The notes beneath the pieces were generated by a model, which was not told the origin of the DNA, ran no database searches, and saw only the letters and a program-made list of their open reading frames with translations. A DNA stretch of 30,725 bases from Desemzia sp045528445 (GTDB lineage Bacteria > Bacillota > Bacilli > Lactobacillales > Carnobacteriaceae), in NCBI RefSeq assembly GCF_045528445.1, contig NZ_JBGQQU010000036.1:1-30725 (forward strand), read 5' to 3'. The position numbers and the translations under genes were made by a program. Shown piece by piece: positions 7,732-15,616 of this stretch; position 1 is the stretch's first letter; every line of letters starts with the position of its first letter.

Positions 7732-8577
7732 TTGGTATTGATACCAAATGAGCAACCATCAAATTCAAATAAATCTGTCCCTAAAATTACTAAAATAGAA
7801 ACACAAAAACGTAAAGGCAGATACAACATTTATTTAGATGAAGAATATGCATTCCCAGTAGACGAAGCAGTATTAGTCAAACATGTTCTGTTTAAAGGAA
7901 TGGAAGTCACGAAAGAGTTCCAACAACAACTGGAACAGGAAGATAATTTCAGTAAGGCATTTTCTCGTGCAGTGAACTATTTGAGTTATTCATTGCGGTC
8001 AGAAAAAGAAGTACGAGATGACCTAGTCAAACATGAATTTAGTTTAGAAACAGCTATAAACGTGATTGAAAAATTGAAAGAAATGAAGTACATTGATGAT
8101 CTCACTTATGCGGAAAGCTACACAAGAACGGCGGCTAATCTAAATGGAAAAGGTCCATACAATATCCGTCAAGAATTGAAAAAGCGAGGTATAAAAGAAA
8201 CGGTCATTGAGCAAGCTCTGCTGGAATACCCTATGGATCAAAGAGTTGAAAACGGGATAGCAGCTGCTAAAAAAGTCCTTAAACGGACAAAGCGAAGTTC
8301 TTCTAAAGAGACAACTAACAAAGTCAGACAAGGTCTGATGCAAAAAGGGTTTAACAATGATGAAATAACCGAAATATTAAATCAAGTGGATACTGAAAAA
8401 GATGAAGACGATGAATACGAAGCGCTGAAAAAACAAGGTGAGAAAATTTGGCGAAAACAATCTAAACTTGAAGGAAGTAAAAAAATTCAAAAGGTCAAAG
8501 CTAGTCTTTACCAAAAGGGTTTCAATGGTGATTTGATCAATCAATTTATAGAAGAAAAGGAATTAGAAGACGAATGA
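7732..8577 (+). CDS. recX: Recombination regulatory protein RecX
   Basis: Regulator of RecA, acting on RecA filaments during homologous recombination and SOS. The ~281-residue product fits the longer RecX form of Lactobacillales. An N-terminal part starting KITKIETQKRKGRYNIYLDEEYAFPV is followed by helical RecX repeats, including AFSRAVNYLSYSLRSEKEVRDDL and GKGPYNIRQELKKRGI. The start is uncertain: the upstream GTG at 7723 overlaps the AGGAGG at 7718-7723, while TTG at 7732 is 8 nt away and is preferred; TTG 7738 is another option. The stop overlaps the mutY start (ATGA), so the two are translationally coupled. The LexA-like box upstream suggests damage-inducible expression. Confidence 0.9.
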   Translation: MVLIPNEQPSNSNKSVPKITKIETQKRKGRYNIYLDEEYAFPVDEAVLVKHVLFKGMEVTKEFQQQLEQEDNFSKAFSRAVNYLSYSLRSEKEVRDDLVKHEFSLETAINVIEKLKEMKYIDDLTYAESYTRTAANLNGKGPYNIRQELKKRGIKETVIEQALLEYPMDQRVENGIAAAKKVLKRTKRSSSKETTNKVRQGLMQKGFNNDEITEILNQVDTEKDEDDEYEALKKQGEKIWRKQSKLEGSKKIQKVKASLYQKGFNGDLINQFIEEKELEDE

Positions 8578-9776
8578 ATAAGTTAGCAGTTAACAACCAT
8601 GAAGCAAGAGTGATTGATGGGATAAAAATGTGGTCAGAAGAGAAAATCGAGCGATTCCGAGCAACTTTACTGAGTTGGTATGATATTGAAAAGCGAGATC
8701 TGCCATGGAGAAAAAATAATGATCCATACCGTATTTGGGTATCTGAAATTATGCTGCAGCAAACGCGGGTCGATACTGTCATCCCCTATTATTTAAATTT
8801 CATGCGTACTTTTCCTTCGATTGAAGCTTTAGCCAACGCAGAAGAAGATACTCTATTGAAAGCATGGGAAGGATTGGGATATTATTCGCGTGTTCGAAAC
8901 ATGCAGAAAGCGGCTATTCAGATTATGGAAGACTATGATGGGAAAATGCCAAATGACCCTAAAGAAATTATCAAATTAAAAGGGATTGGTCCCTATACAA
9001 CTGGAGCCATATCCAGTATGGCTTTCGGACTGCCAGAGCCCGCTGTGGATGGGAATATCATGCGGATCTTGAGTCGTTTATTTGAAATTGATGCAGATAT
9101 TGCTGTTCCCGCCAATCGAAAAATATTTGAAGATATCTTAAGAGAAATCATCGACCCTTATAAACCAGGCGACTTCAACCAAGCATTAATGGATCTGGGG
9201 GCCACTATTTGTACGCCTAAGAATTACCATCCAGAAAATAGTCCGGTGAAAGAGTTTAATCAATCCTATATCAATAGAACATGGGAGAAATATCCAGTTA
9301 AGAGTAAAAAGAAAAAAGCTAAACCGCTTTATTATGCAGGAATGATCATTCAAAATGCTAAAGGAGAATTTCTGTTGGAAAAACGCCCTGCAAATGGTTT
9401 ATTGGCTAATATGTGGACTTTTCCATTGATTGAAGAAAAAAGCTTAAGCGACTTTTTTGTGCGTGGTAAGCTGGTCAAACTAGAGGATGCTGAAAAAGTA
9501 AAACAGCATACGTTAGATGTAACACAAGAGCTAGCAGAGAAATATAGGTTGGAACCTGTACTGATAAAAGAACCATTTGCAGGAGAGGTCCATATCTTCA
9601 GCCATCTTAAATGGTATATGGCGTTGTATTATGGGCAGCAAATAAATACCATACCGGACAATTCTCTACCAGAAAACTGTTCTTGGGTAAATCCAGAAGA
9701 TTTTGACCAATACACTTTTCCAGGACCGCAAATGAAAATGTGGGCAGCTTATAAGAAGAGATTTGAAAAAAATTAG
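8574..9776 (+). CDS. mutY: A/G-specific adenine glycosylase MutY lacking the iron-sulphur cluster ligands
   Basis: DNA repair enzyme that removes adenine mispaired with 8-oxoguanine. The 400-residue protein has an HhH-GPD fold with catalytic Glu58 (SEIMLQQTR), the helix-hairpin-helix LKGIGPYTTGA, and Asp159 (AVDGNIMR). A C-terminal NUDIX-like 8-oxoG recognition domain starts at about 255 (YYAGMIIQNAKGEFLLEKRP). The usual C-x6-C-x2-C-x5-C cluster motif is gone: only Cys213 remains, and the other three positions are Pro220, Ser223 and Asn229. Cluster-free MutY proteins are known in some Lactobacillales, so this is probably active. The start overlaps the recX stop by 4 nt; a later in-frame ATG at 8628 is possible but has a poorer ribosome site. 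Confidence 0.95.
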   Translation: MNKLAVNNHEARVIDGIKMWSEEKIERFRATLLSWYDIEKRDLPWRKNNDPYRIWVSEIMLQQTRVDTVIPYYLNFMRTFPSIEALANAEEDTLLKAWEGLGYYSRVRNMQKAAIQIMEDYDGKMPNDPKEIIKLKGIGPYTTGAISSMAFGLPEPAVDGNIMRILSRLFEIDADIAVPANRKIFEDILREIIDPYKPGDFNQALMDLGATICTPKNYHPENSPVKEFNQSYINRTWEKYPVKSKKKKAKPLYYAGMIIQNAKGEFLLEKRPANGLLANMWTFPLIEEKSLSDFFVRGKLVKLEDAEKVKQHTLDVTQELAEKYRLEPVLIKEPFAGEVHIFSHLKWYMALYYGQQINTIPDNSLPENCSWVNPEDFDQYTFPGPQMKMWAAYKKRFEKN

Positions 9777-9783
9777 GCACTCA

Positions 9784-9811
9784 GCTGACATGACTACGGT
9801 GAAATGTCAGC
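9784..9811. terminator. Hairpin after mutY
   Basis: An 8-bp stem (GCTGACAT/ATGTCAGC) with a 12-nt loop just after the mutY stop. It is followed by A residues rather than a T run on the plus strand, so it is a weak terminator or an RNA 3' structure. Confidence 0.35.
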
Positions 9812-9842
9812 AAATAAAAAAGTTTGTTTATCCAACGTTTTT

Positions 9843-9872
9843 TTTACTTTATTAAAAAGGTTATGGTATACT
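9843..9872 (+). promoter_or_regulatory. Extended -10 promoter of the DUF402 gene
   Basis: TTTACT at 9843-9848, an 18-nt spacer and TATACT at 9867-9872 preceded by TG at -15/-14. The leader that follows has two small hairpins: CGAGTGTG/CATACTCG near 9884-9903, and ATCTCA/TGAGAT at 9917-9939. Confidence 0.7.
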
Positions 9873-9958
9873 ATTTAATGATTCGAGTGTGTTTTCATAC
9901 TCGTGGTAAAGTAAAAATCTCATCTAAGTTATTTGAGATAAAGAAAGTTGGGTTAGCG

Positions 9959-10495
9959 ATGCATCATCCAAAAGAAGGAGAGTACATCACAATCCAAAGC
10001 TATAAACACGACGGCAGTTTACATCGCACGTGGCGAGATACTATGGTACTAAAAACCAGTAATCAATCTTTGATTGGATGCAACGACCATACTTTAGTAA
10101 CGGAAGCAGATGGTAGAAGATGGGTAACTAGAGAACCTGCTATTCTTTATTTTCATAAAAAATACTGGTTCAACATCATCGCAATGATCCGTGACAATGG
10201 AGTATCTTATTATTGCAACCTTGCCTCACCAGCTCTTGTTGATGAAGAAGGGTTAAAATATATTGATTATGATTTAGATATCAAAGTATTTCCAGACGGC
10301 GAGAAACGGTTGTTGGATGTAGATGAGTATGAAGACCATAGTCGTAAATGGCAGTATCCTGAAGATATTGATCACATACTAAAAGAAAATGTGAAAATTC
10401 TTGTGGACTGGATCAACGAAGGAAAAGGTCCTTTTTCACAGGCCTACATGGACATTTGGTATGAACGGTACCGCCAATTATCACATAAAGAATAG
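9959..10495 (+). CDS. ntdP: Nucleoside tri- and diphosphatase, DUF402 (Ntdp) family
   Basis: A 178-residue protein of the DUF402/Ntdp family (staphylococcal Ntdp, Bacillus YgaC), which hydrolyses nucleoside di- and triphosphates. The sequence runs close to the family pattern throughout: GEYITIQSYKHDGSLHRTWRDT, IGCNDHTLVTEADGRRWVTREPA, HKKYWFNIIAMIRDNGVSYYCNLASP, YIDYDLDIKVFPDGEKRLLDVDEYE and KILVDWINEGKGPFSQAY. Acidic residues in the DYDLD and DVDEYE segments are the likely metal-binding set. The ATG at 9959 is chosen because similarity begins there; the open frame upstream (to 9824) lies over the promoter and leader. It is monocistronic, between its own promoter and terminator. Metabolic role in the cell is unclear. 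Confidence 0.85.
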   Translation: MHHPKEGEYITIQSYKHDGSLHRTWRDTMVLKTSNQSLIGCNDHTLVTEADGRRWVTREPAILYFHKKYWFNIIAMIRDNGVSYYCNLASPALVDEEGLKYIDYDLDIKVFPDGEKRLLDVDEYEDHSRKWQYPEDIDHILKENVKILVDWINEGKGPFSQAYMDIWYERYRQLSHKE

Positions 10496-10542
10496 GTCTT
10501 TTTGCTGATTGTGAGAGTATTCCAAAAATGGGATAAAAATAG

Positions 10543-10587
10543 AAACAGGTCATGTCAACGTGAAATTAGTGATGGTGACCTGTTTTT
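10543..10587 (+). terminator. Intrinsic terminator
   Basis: A 10-bp stem (AAACAGGTCA/TGACCTGTTT) with a long loop, ending in a T run. Confidence 0.85.
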
Positions 10588-10590
10588 GTA

Positions 10591-10599
10591 TGCTATAAT
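10591..10599 (+). promoter_or_regulatory. Extended -10 box upstream of the SGNH-like gene
   Basis: TGCTATAAT is a perfect extended -10 element. No good -35 box lies at the expected distance, where the sequence is taken up by the preceding terminator. Confidence 0.55.
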
Positions 10600-10633
10600 A
10601 ACAATTGAAATTAAAATTAAGGAGTGAAAAAGT

Positions 10634-11485
10634 GTGAAAAAGAAAGGCATCTTAATGGTTGTCTTATTGTTTTTTCTCACTGTAGCAGTTGTCTATTTAG
10701 GATATAGTTATTCCGATAAACAGCAAGAAGAATTGATACACGCTACTTCAACTGCAGCAGAAAAAGAAGAAACAGCAGACAATGAAGAAGGAACTATTGA
10801 AACTGTTGATCCAGCGACTTATGAAGAGAAACGTGAGCAGTTATCCGTTTTGGATTATTTGAAATACATAGGAACACAGAATGAAGAAATAGCCATTGCT
10901 TTTTATGGACAATTACCAGAAACAGAATCTTGGACTGGAAACACGGTAAATACCCTAGAAACTGAATTAAATCTGGAGGTTAAAAGCACACTTCTTACAG
11001 CATCTGAGACCGATTCATATGAATTGTACATTACAAATAAGGCTCAAGAGTTAGCTGAAACGAATGCTGCAGTAGTGTTCTTTATGATACCAGCGTTGGG
11101 AGACCAAGTCCGTGACGTTAGTTTAGAGGATTCAAAAGATTATTTAACACGAAACGTTACTCAAATTCAAGAAGTTCTTCCGGATACTTTAGTAGTACTA
11201 GTCTCGCCCCATCCAACTAATAGCGCTGGAAATAGTCTGAATTCTCGTATGTTGGATTACGTTCAATATACGAACAGTGGCATAGAAGCAGCAGAAGAAA
11301 ATAATATGCCCGTGTTTGATCTGCATGCGGCATATACAGAAAGACTCACAGCAGAAAATATTGAATTAACAACTGTTTTACAAGAAGATGGCACTTTATT
11401 AAATTCTCAAGGTGAAGAATTAATGTCTGAACTGTTTATGGAACAGCTAATTGTACCTGTTGACACGACTTCAGGAATACAGTAA
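10634..11485 (+). CDS. Membrane-anchored SGNH/GDSL-hydrolase-like protein
   Basis: A 283-residue protein with a short basic start and a hydrophobic segment at about 5-24 (ILMVVLLFFLTVAVVYLGYSY) without a lipobox. An acidic linker (about 35-65) leads to an extracellular domain resembling SGNH hydrolases: strand EIAIAFYGQL (about 85-94), AAVVFFMIPALGDQ, then LVVLVSPHPTNSAG and MPVFDLHAAYTERL, which resembles the D-x-x-H block region. The nucleophile block I (GDS) is not recognisable; its place holds YGQ. It may therefore be inactive or use other residues. The start is a GTG with AAGGAG 9 nt upstream. Function and substrate are unknown; a surface or cell-wall role is inferred from the anchor only. 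Confidence 0.6.
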   Translation: MKKKGILMVVLLFFLTVAVVYLGYSYSDKQQEELIHATSTAAEKEETADNEEGTIETVDPATYEEKREQLSVLDYLKYIGTQNEEIAIAFYGQLPETESWTGNTVNTLETELNLEVKSTLLTASETDSYELYITNKAQELAETNAAVVFFMIPALGDQVRDVSLEDSKDYLTRNVTQIQEVLPDTLVVLVSPHPTNSAGNSLNSRMLDYVQYTNSGIEAAEENNMPVFDLHAAYTERLTAENIELTTVLQEDGTLLNSQGEELMSELFMEQLIVPVDTTSGIQ

Positions 11486-11510
11486 AGCGGATAAAAATAA
11501 ATACACCTAA

Positions 11511-11549
11511 AAAAGCTTGATTCGGCAATGATTGCCGAATCAAGCTTTT
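11511..11549. terminator. Bidirectional terminator
   Basis: A 19-bp perfect inverted repeat (AAAAGCTTGATTCGGCAAT and its complement around one central G), bounded by A and T runs. It serves both converging genes and overlaps the stop codon of the minus-strand gene. Confidence 0.93.
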
Positions 11550-12648
11550 ATTGTTCAATGTTTCGAATATTTTCAATCTCTTCGCTTTTTGACCAATCAT
11601 AGTGTCTATAGCTGGTAACCAATCGATTGAGAAGGATGAGATTTTCTTCATAACTTAGGATATCTGACATGATATGAATAACGGCATTGCTTTCTCCATA
11701 ATCATCATGCATATAAGACTCCATCTTCGCTTCATTAAAGAATGTACTCATAAATTCTTTTCGAAGGGAAGACTTGTAAGCAATAAAGTTTACGCCTTCA
11801 GGGTCAACACGTCCATTAAATTTTAACAATATCTGTTCATGACCGCTCAACAAAACCTCTAACCGTTCGCGAATCAAGATGCGCAAATCAGAAGAGAAAT
11901 GATTGAACACATTTTCTGAACTGTGTAGTGTCTGTGCTAAATCAAACGCTGAGTTAGTTGTTCTGATCAGTTGTCTGTACACAGCCATTTTACGAAGTCT
12001 TCGAATATTTTTTTCTTTAGAAAGTGTAATAGTACTTTCTTCTTTCATCATCGACAGATAATTTTCCATTCGTTTGATTTCAGACTGAATAAATTTTAAA
12101 TCCTTTTTTAGAATGGTAAATTGTGTATTTTTTCGTACGCTGGCCCGTATCCACTTCATGATCTCAGATGCGGTGTAATCCATTAAATGAAATAACCTTT
12201 CTTCGTATCTTGGACGATACAGCAGTGTGTTTACAAGTGTTCCAATAATAATTCCTAATATAGTAGCCAAAACTCGTAAAGCAGCTGCAATAATGAATGA
12301 ATCAGCTGTGGTAAAACTAATGACAATCAATGTCACCACTGCGTTCCCAATAACATTATCAAATTTTAATTGATGTAATATTGCAATTAAAATGGCTGAA
12401 GCAAATCCGACGATCACATAATGTGTTCCAAATAACAGTGTAAAGACAACTGCTACTATACCGCCAATTGTATTTCCTAAGATTCGATTTCGAACTTGCA
12501 CCCATTGACGCTTAGGGGAAGGCTGCATAGCAAAAATAGCAGCAATACCAGCTAAAATACTGCCTTGTGGAATACCCAAAAGCGGAGGAAGCATCAAAGA
12601 AAGCGCAACTGCAAGGCCGGTTTTAAACGTACGAGCACCAATTTTCAT
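11548..12648 (-). CDS. Aromatic acid exporter family (ArAE_1/DUF939) membrane protein
   Basis: A 366-residue protein. The first ~150 residues contain several membrane segments (GLAVALSLMLPPLLGI, SILAGIAAIFAM, IGGIVAVVFTLLFG, IVGFASAILIAIL, VVTLIVISFTTA, LRVLATILGIIIGTLVNTLLY). A ~210-residue cytoplasmic, helical, charged domain follows. This is the layout of the ArAE_1/FUSC-like family with its C-terminal domain (Bacillus YqjA-like). Family members are annotated as aromatic acid or putative multidrug exporters, but substrates are mostly untested. It has its own minus-strand promoter upstream and a shared bidirectional terminator, so it is probably monocistronic. Confidence 0.85.
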   Translation of the reverse strand: MKIGARTFKTGLAVALSLMLPPLLGIPQGSILAGIAAIFAMQPSPKRQWVQVRNRILGNTIGGIVAVVFTLLFGTHYVIVGFASAILIAILHQLKFDNVIGNAVVTLIVISFTTADSFIIAAALRVLATILGIIIGTLVNTLLYRPRYEERLFHLMDYTASEIMKWIRASVRKNTQFTILKKDLKFIQSEIKRMENYLSMMKEESTITLSKEKNIRRLRKMAVYRQLIRTTNSAFDLAQTLHSSENVFNHFSSDLRILIRERLEVLLSGHEQILLKFNGRVDPEGVNFIAYKSSLRKEFMSTFFNEAKMESYMHDDYGESNAVIHIMSDILSYEENLILLNRLVTSYRHYDWSKSEEIENIRNIEQ

Positions 12649-12697
12649 TAAAAATGAGTCCCTTCATTTCGTTATAATCATTTCCTATAATTGACCT

Positions 12698-12725
12698 ATT
12701 ATATCAAAGGTAGACCATTTTGCAA
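12698..12725 (-). promoter_or_regulatory. Promoter of the exporter gene
   Basis: On the minus strand, TTGCAA (12720-12725), a 16-nt spacer and TATAAT (12698-12703) with an extended -10 TG. It starts about 45 nt before the ATG. Confidence 0.75.
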
Positions 12726-12768
12726 AGGTGTAATTGCAATAATATAATTGGAGCAAAGGAATCTATCT

Positions 12769-14061
12769 TTATAAAGTTGAAAAAGCTGCATCTATAGCAC
12801 GTTTTGTTTCATCGATATCTTCTTGAGTATGCATGATCGTAATGTACATTGCTTCGTATTTACTTGGAGCTAAATTGATGCCTTCGTCCAACATAGCCTT
12901 AAAGAACTTACCATAGCATTCAGTATCTGTATCAACCGCATCGTTGTAATCTTCTACTTTATGGTCAGTGAAGTAAACTTGTAAAGAGCCGCCGATTTGA
13001 TTAACGGTTGTTGGAATAGAGTATTTCTCACCAGCCGCTATAAGGGCATCTTTGATTTGTTCAGCAAAATCAGCCATTCTTTCATAAATACCCGGCTCTT
13101 GCAGAACTTCTAAACAAGCAATACCTGCTTGCATCGAAAGAGGATTTCCTGCCATGGTACCAGCTTGATAAGCAGGTCCAAGAGGAGCAACAGTGTCCAT
13201 GATTTCAACAGGACCACCGTAAGCACCAATAGGAAGTCCACCGCCGATAGATTTACCAAAGGCAGTTAAATCAGGGATGACGCCCAGTAAATCTTGTGCA
13301 GCTCCATAATGGAAACGGAAATTTGTGATAACTTCATCATAAATGACTAAAGCGCCGTGTTGATGAGTGATTTCATTTACAGCTTCTAAGAAACCAGGTT
13401 TTGGAGCAACCATACCAAAATTACCTACGATCGGTTCGACTAAAACAGCCGCTACTTGATTTCCCCATTTGTCCATAACAGCTCTATAGGCTTCGGCATC
13501 ATTATAAGGAACAGTGATGACTTCTCTTGAAGTTCCGCTTGTCACTCCGCCAGAACTGTTGGTTCCCAATGTAGAAGGACCACTTCCAGCTTCGACCAAT
13601 ACTAAGTCAAAATGTCCATGGTATTGACCAGAGAATTTTACAATCAATTCGCGATTAGTGTAAGCTCTTGCTACACGAACCGTTGTCATCACTGCTTCAG
13701 TACCAGAGTTGGTAAATCGCACTTTGTCCATTGAGGGAATCGCGTCCGTTAACATTTGAGCAAATTTAACTTCGTGTTTAGTTGGTGTACCGAATAAAAC
13801 ACCTGTTTCTGCTGCTTTTTGAACGGCTTCCACCACGTGTGGGTGATTGAATCCAGTAATGATAGGGCCGTACGCTGCTAAATAGTCGATATAACGGTTG
13901 CCGTCAACATCAAAAAGATAAGCGCCGTCTCCACGTTCCATTGTTACAGGATATCCTCCGCCCACTGCTTTATAAGAACGGCTGGGACTGTTTACTCCTC
14001 CTACAATGACTTTTTCTGCTTCTGAACCGATTTGGTTCGATATTGAATGGTCTAACATCAT
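12769..14061 (-). CDS. hemL: Glutamate-1-semialdehyde 2,1-aminomutase
   Basis: PLP enzyme converting glutamate-1-semialdehyde to 5-aminolevulinate, the C5 route to tetrapyrroles. The 430-residue product fits the family: SPSRSYKAVGG near the N terminus, NSGTEAVMTTVRVAR, SGQYHGHFDLVLVEAGSG, DEV at 242-244 and PLP lysine Lys270 in FGKSIGGGLPIGAYGG. The start at 14061 has AGGAGG 6 nt upstream; ATG 14058 directly follows and is equally plausible. An open frame reaching further upstream crosses the promoter. No other heme gene is in the window, and many Lactobacillales lack the pathway, so the role of this copy is uncertain. It resembles the stand-alone gsaB/hemL2 copies of Bacillus as much as pathway hemL. 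Confidence 0.93.
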   Translation of the reverse strand: MMLDHSISNQIGSEAEKVIVGGVNSPSRSYKAVGGGYPVTMERGDGAYLFDVDGNRYIDYLAAYGPIITGFNHPHVVEAVQKAAETGVLFGTPTKHEVKFAQMLTDAIPSMDKVRFTNSGTEAVMTTVRVARAYTNRELIVKFSGQYHGHFDLVLVEAGSGPSTLGTNSSGGVTSGTSREVITVPYNDAEAYRAVMDKWGNQVAAVLVEPIVGNFGMVAPKPGFLEAVNEITHQHGALVIYDEVITNFRFHYGAAQDLLGVIPDLTAFGKSIGGGLPIGAYGGPVEIMDTVAPLGPAYQAGTMAGNPLSMQAGIACLEVLQEPGIYERMADFAEQIKDALIAAGEKYSIPTTVNQIGGSLQVYFTDHKVEDYNDAVDTDTECYGKFFKAMLDEGINLAPSKYEAMYITIMHTQEDIDETKRAIDAAFSTL

Positions 14062-14091
14062 GCTTTTCCTCCTAAGTAATCTATAAGAGAT

Positions 14092-14120
14092 ATTATAACT
14101 GCTAACATCTGATGCTTTAA
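14092..14120 (-). promoter_or_regulatory. Probable hemL promoter
   Basis: A consensus TATAAT (14092-14097, minus strand) with a poor TTAAAG -35 box (14115-14120) at a 17-nt spacing. Confidence 0.45.
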
Positions 14121-14248
14121 TCATAGGAGAATTGAACCATTTTTTCAATGTTTAATGTAAAATAAAGATGAAGCAAGGACAAGAAAACGATTTCATTGAA
14201 TAAGAGCAGATGATTTTCTAAAAAAAGAATAAAAGGAGAAATAATAGT

Positions 14249-14911
14249 ATGTTTAATTTTATAGTAACGGGACCCCAGATGAAGGCTATTGACCAATACA
14301 CGATTGAAAAAATCGGTATTCCTTCAATGGTATTAATGGAAAGAGCCGCATTGCATGTGCAAGACTGTGTAGAAAAAAATATTCATCCAAAACAATCTAT
14401 CGCTGTAATTTGTGGGATGGGAAACAACGGAGCTGATGGTGTAGCTGTTGGTCGAATGTTGTTTCTGAAAGGGTACAGAGTTGCGGTCTATTTAGTTGGC
14501 AATGTATCTAAATCATCTGTCGAGATGAAGCAGCAATTGAAGATAGCTCAAAATATCGGCATGCCTTATTTTACAAAAACAGTACCGGAAACTAGTCAAT
14601 ATGCTGTTCTTATTGATGCTTTGTTCGGTATCGGATTGAATAAGCCGGTAAAAGGGGAATATTTAAACTGGATAAGATTTATAAATCAGCACAAAGGGGT
14701 GGTCTTTTCTGTAGATGTTCCTTCAGGATTATCAGCTACGAATGGAGAAGTGTTAGGTGCTGCAGTTCAAGCAGACTACACGATTACATTTGGATTGATG
14801 AAGTATGGTCTTACGAATGAAAATGGAAAGTCATATGCTGGAGAAGTAGTGGTTGGTGATATTGGGTACCCTGAAAAAGCAGTTCGGAAGATTTTAATGA
14901 GAAAAGTTTAG
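14249..14911 (+). CDS. nnrE: NAD(P)H-hydrate epimerase (YjeF N-terminal domain)
   Basis: Metabolite repair enzyme that interconverts the R and S forms of damaged NAD(P)HX so that the dehydratase can restore them. The 220-residue length fits a single-domain epimerase without the fused dehydratase. Motifs: GPQMKAIDQYTIEKIGIPSMVLMERAA at the N terminus, the loop VICGMGNNGADGVAVGR (usual form GNNGGDG), LIDALFGIGL, and VDVPSGLSATNGEVLG. AAAGGAG lies about 10 nt before the ATG. It stands alone between divergent hemL and perR; the partner dehydratase is not in the window. Confidence 0.92.
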   Translation: MFNFIVTGPQMKAIDQYTIEKIGIPSMVLMERAALHVQDCVEKNIHPKQSIAVICGMGNNGADGVAVGRMLFLKGYRVAVYLVGNVSKSSVEMKQQLKIAQNIGMPYFTKTVPETSQYAVLIDALFGIGLNKPVKGEYLNWIRFINQHKGVVFSVDVPSGLSATNGEVLGAAVQADYTITFGLMKYGLTNENGKSYAGEVVVGDIGYPEKAVRKILMRKV

Positions 14912-14930
14912 CATCAATGTTGAATTCTAG

Positions 14931-14995
14931 TTGCATTTGCAAAAAATAATGGGTATCATAACAAGAAGCGGATTATTAATTAAGAATGATTTTAA
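14931..14995 (+). promoter_or_regulatory. perR promoter with PerR-box candidate
   Basis: TTGCAT (14931-14936), a 17-nt spacer and TATCAT (14954-14959) form a good promoter. Downstream, TAAGAATGATTTTAA at 14981-14995 matches 11 of 14 fixed positions of the PerR box TTATAATNATTATAA, consistent with autoregulation. Confidence 0.6.
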
Positions 14996-15018
14996 TGTAA
15001 GTTATAGGAGGGAAAGCC

Positions 15019-15456
15019 ATGGGTATGAGTCAACGAGTTGCTCAATCCATTGATAGATTAAAAGCTAACCATATACGCATCACACCACAACGCTATGGAG
15101 TCTTAGAATATTTGATTGAAAATGATAATCATCCTACTGCTGATGAAATTTATAAAGCCTTGTCAGATAAATTTCCTAGTATGAGCGTAGCGACTGTTTA
15201 CAATAATTTGCGTTTATTTACAAAAATTGGATTTGTAAAAGAAATGAAATTTGGAGATGCTTCAAGCAGATTTGATTTTGCAACAACAGAGCATTATCAT
15301 GCCATTTGTGAAAACTGCGGAAAAGTAGAAGATGTTTATTACCCTGGTTTAGAAGACGTGGAAAAGGTTACCGCAGAACTGACAGGTTTTAAAGTTTCGA
15401 ATCATAGGCTGGAAATTTATGGATTGTGTACAGAATGTCAAAAATTAGAATCTTGA
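15019..15456 (+). CDS. perR: Peroxide-responsive repressor PerR (Fur family)
   Basis: A metal-dependent repressor that senses hydrogen peroxide by metal-catalysed histidine oxidation. The 145-residue protein has an N-terminal winged helix (RITPQRYGVLEYL; SVATVYNNLRLFTKIG). It also carries all ligands expected from Bacillus PerR shifted by one: His38, Asp86, His92, His94 and Asp105 for Fe/Mn, and Cys97, Cys100, Cys137 and Cys140 for structural zinc. The run DASSRFDFATTEHYHAICEN is nearly diagnostic for PerR rather than Fur or Zur. The start has AGGAGG upstream. It has its own promoter, an autoregulatory box candidate and a terminator. Confidence 0.95.
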   Translation: MGMSQRVAQSIDRLKANHIRITPQRYGVLEYLIENDNHPTADEIYKALSDKFPSMSVATVYNNLRLFTKIGFVKEMKFGDASSRFDFATTEHYHAICENCGKVEDVYYPGLEDVEKVTAELTGFKVSNHRLEIYGLCTECQKLES

Positions 15457-15471
15457 TAGACTGAAAATATG

Positions 15472-15514
15472 TAGAAACCTTGAACGGAATGAGTGTTCTG
15501 AGGTTTCTATTTTT
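15472..15514 (+). terminator. perR terminator
   Basis: A 9-bp stem (TAGAAACCT/AGGTTTCTA) extended by an inner GAAC/GTTC pair, followed by TTTTTG. Confidence 0.88.
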
Positions 15515-15616
15515 GTTTTCCAGTTGTCTTTTGCGAAAATAAAAGGGATAATGAACACTATAGACGTAAAAATGAGGTAACGTTAAAGTTGTGAATGAAA
15601 GGGGATACAGCACGGT

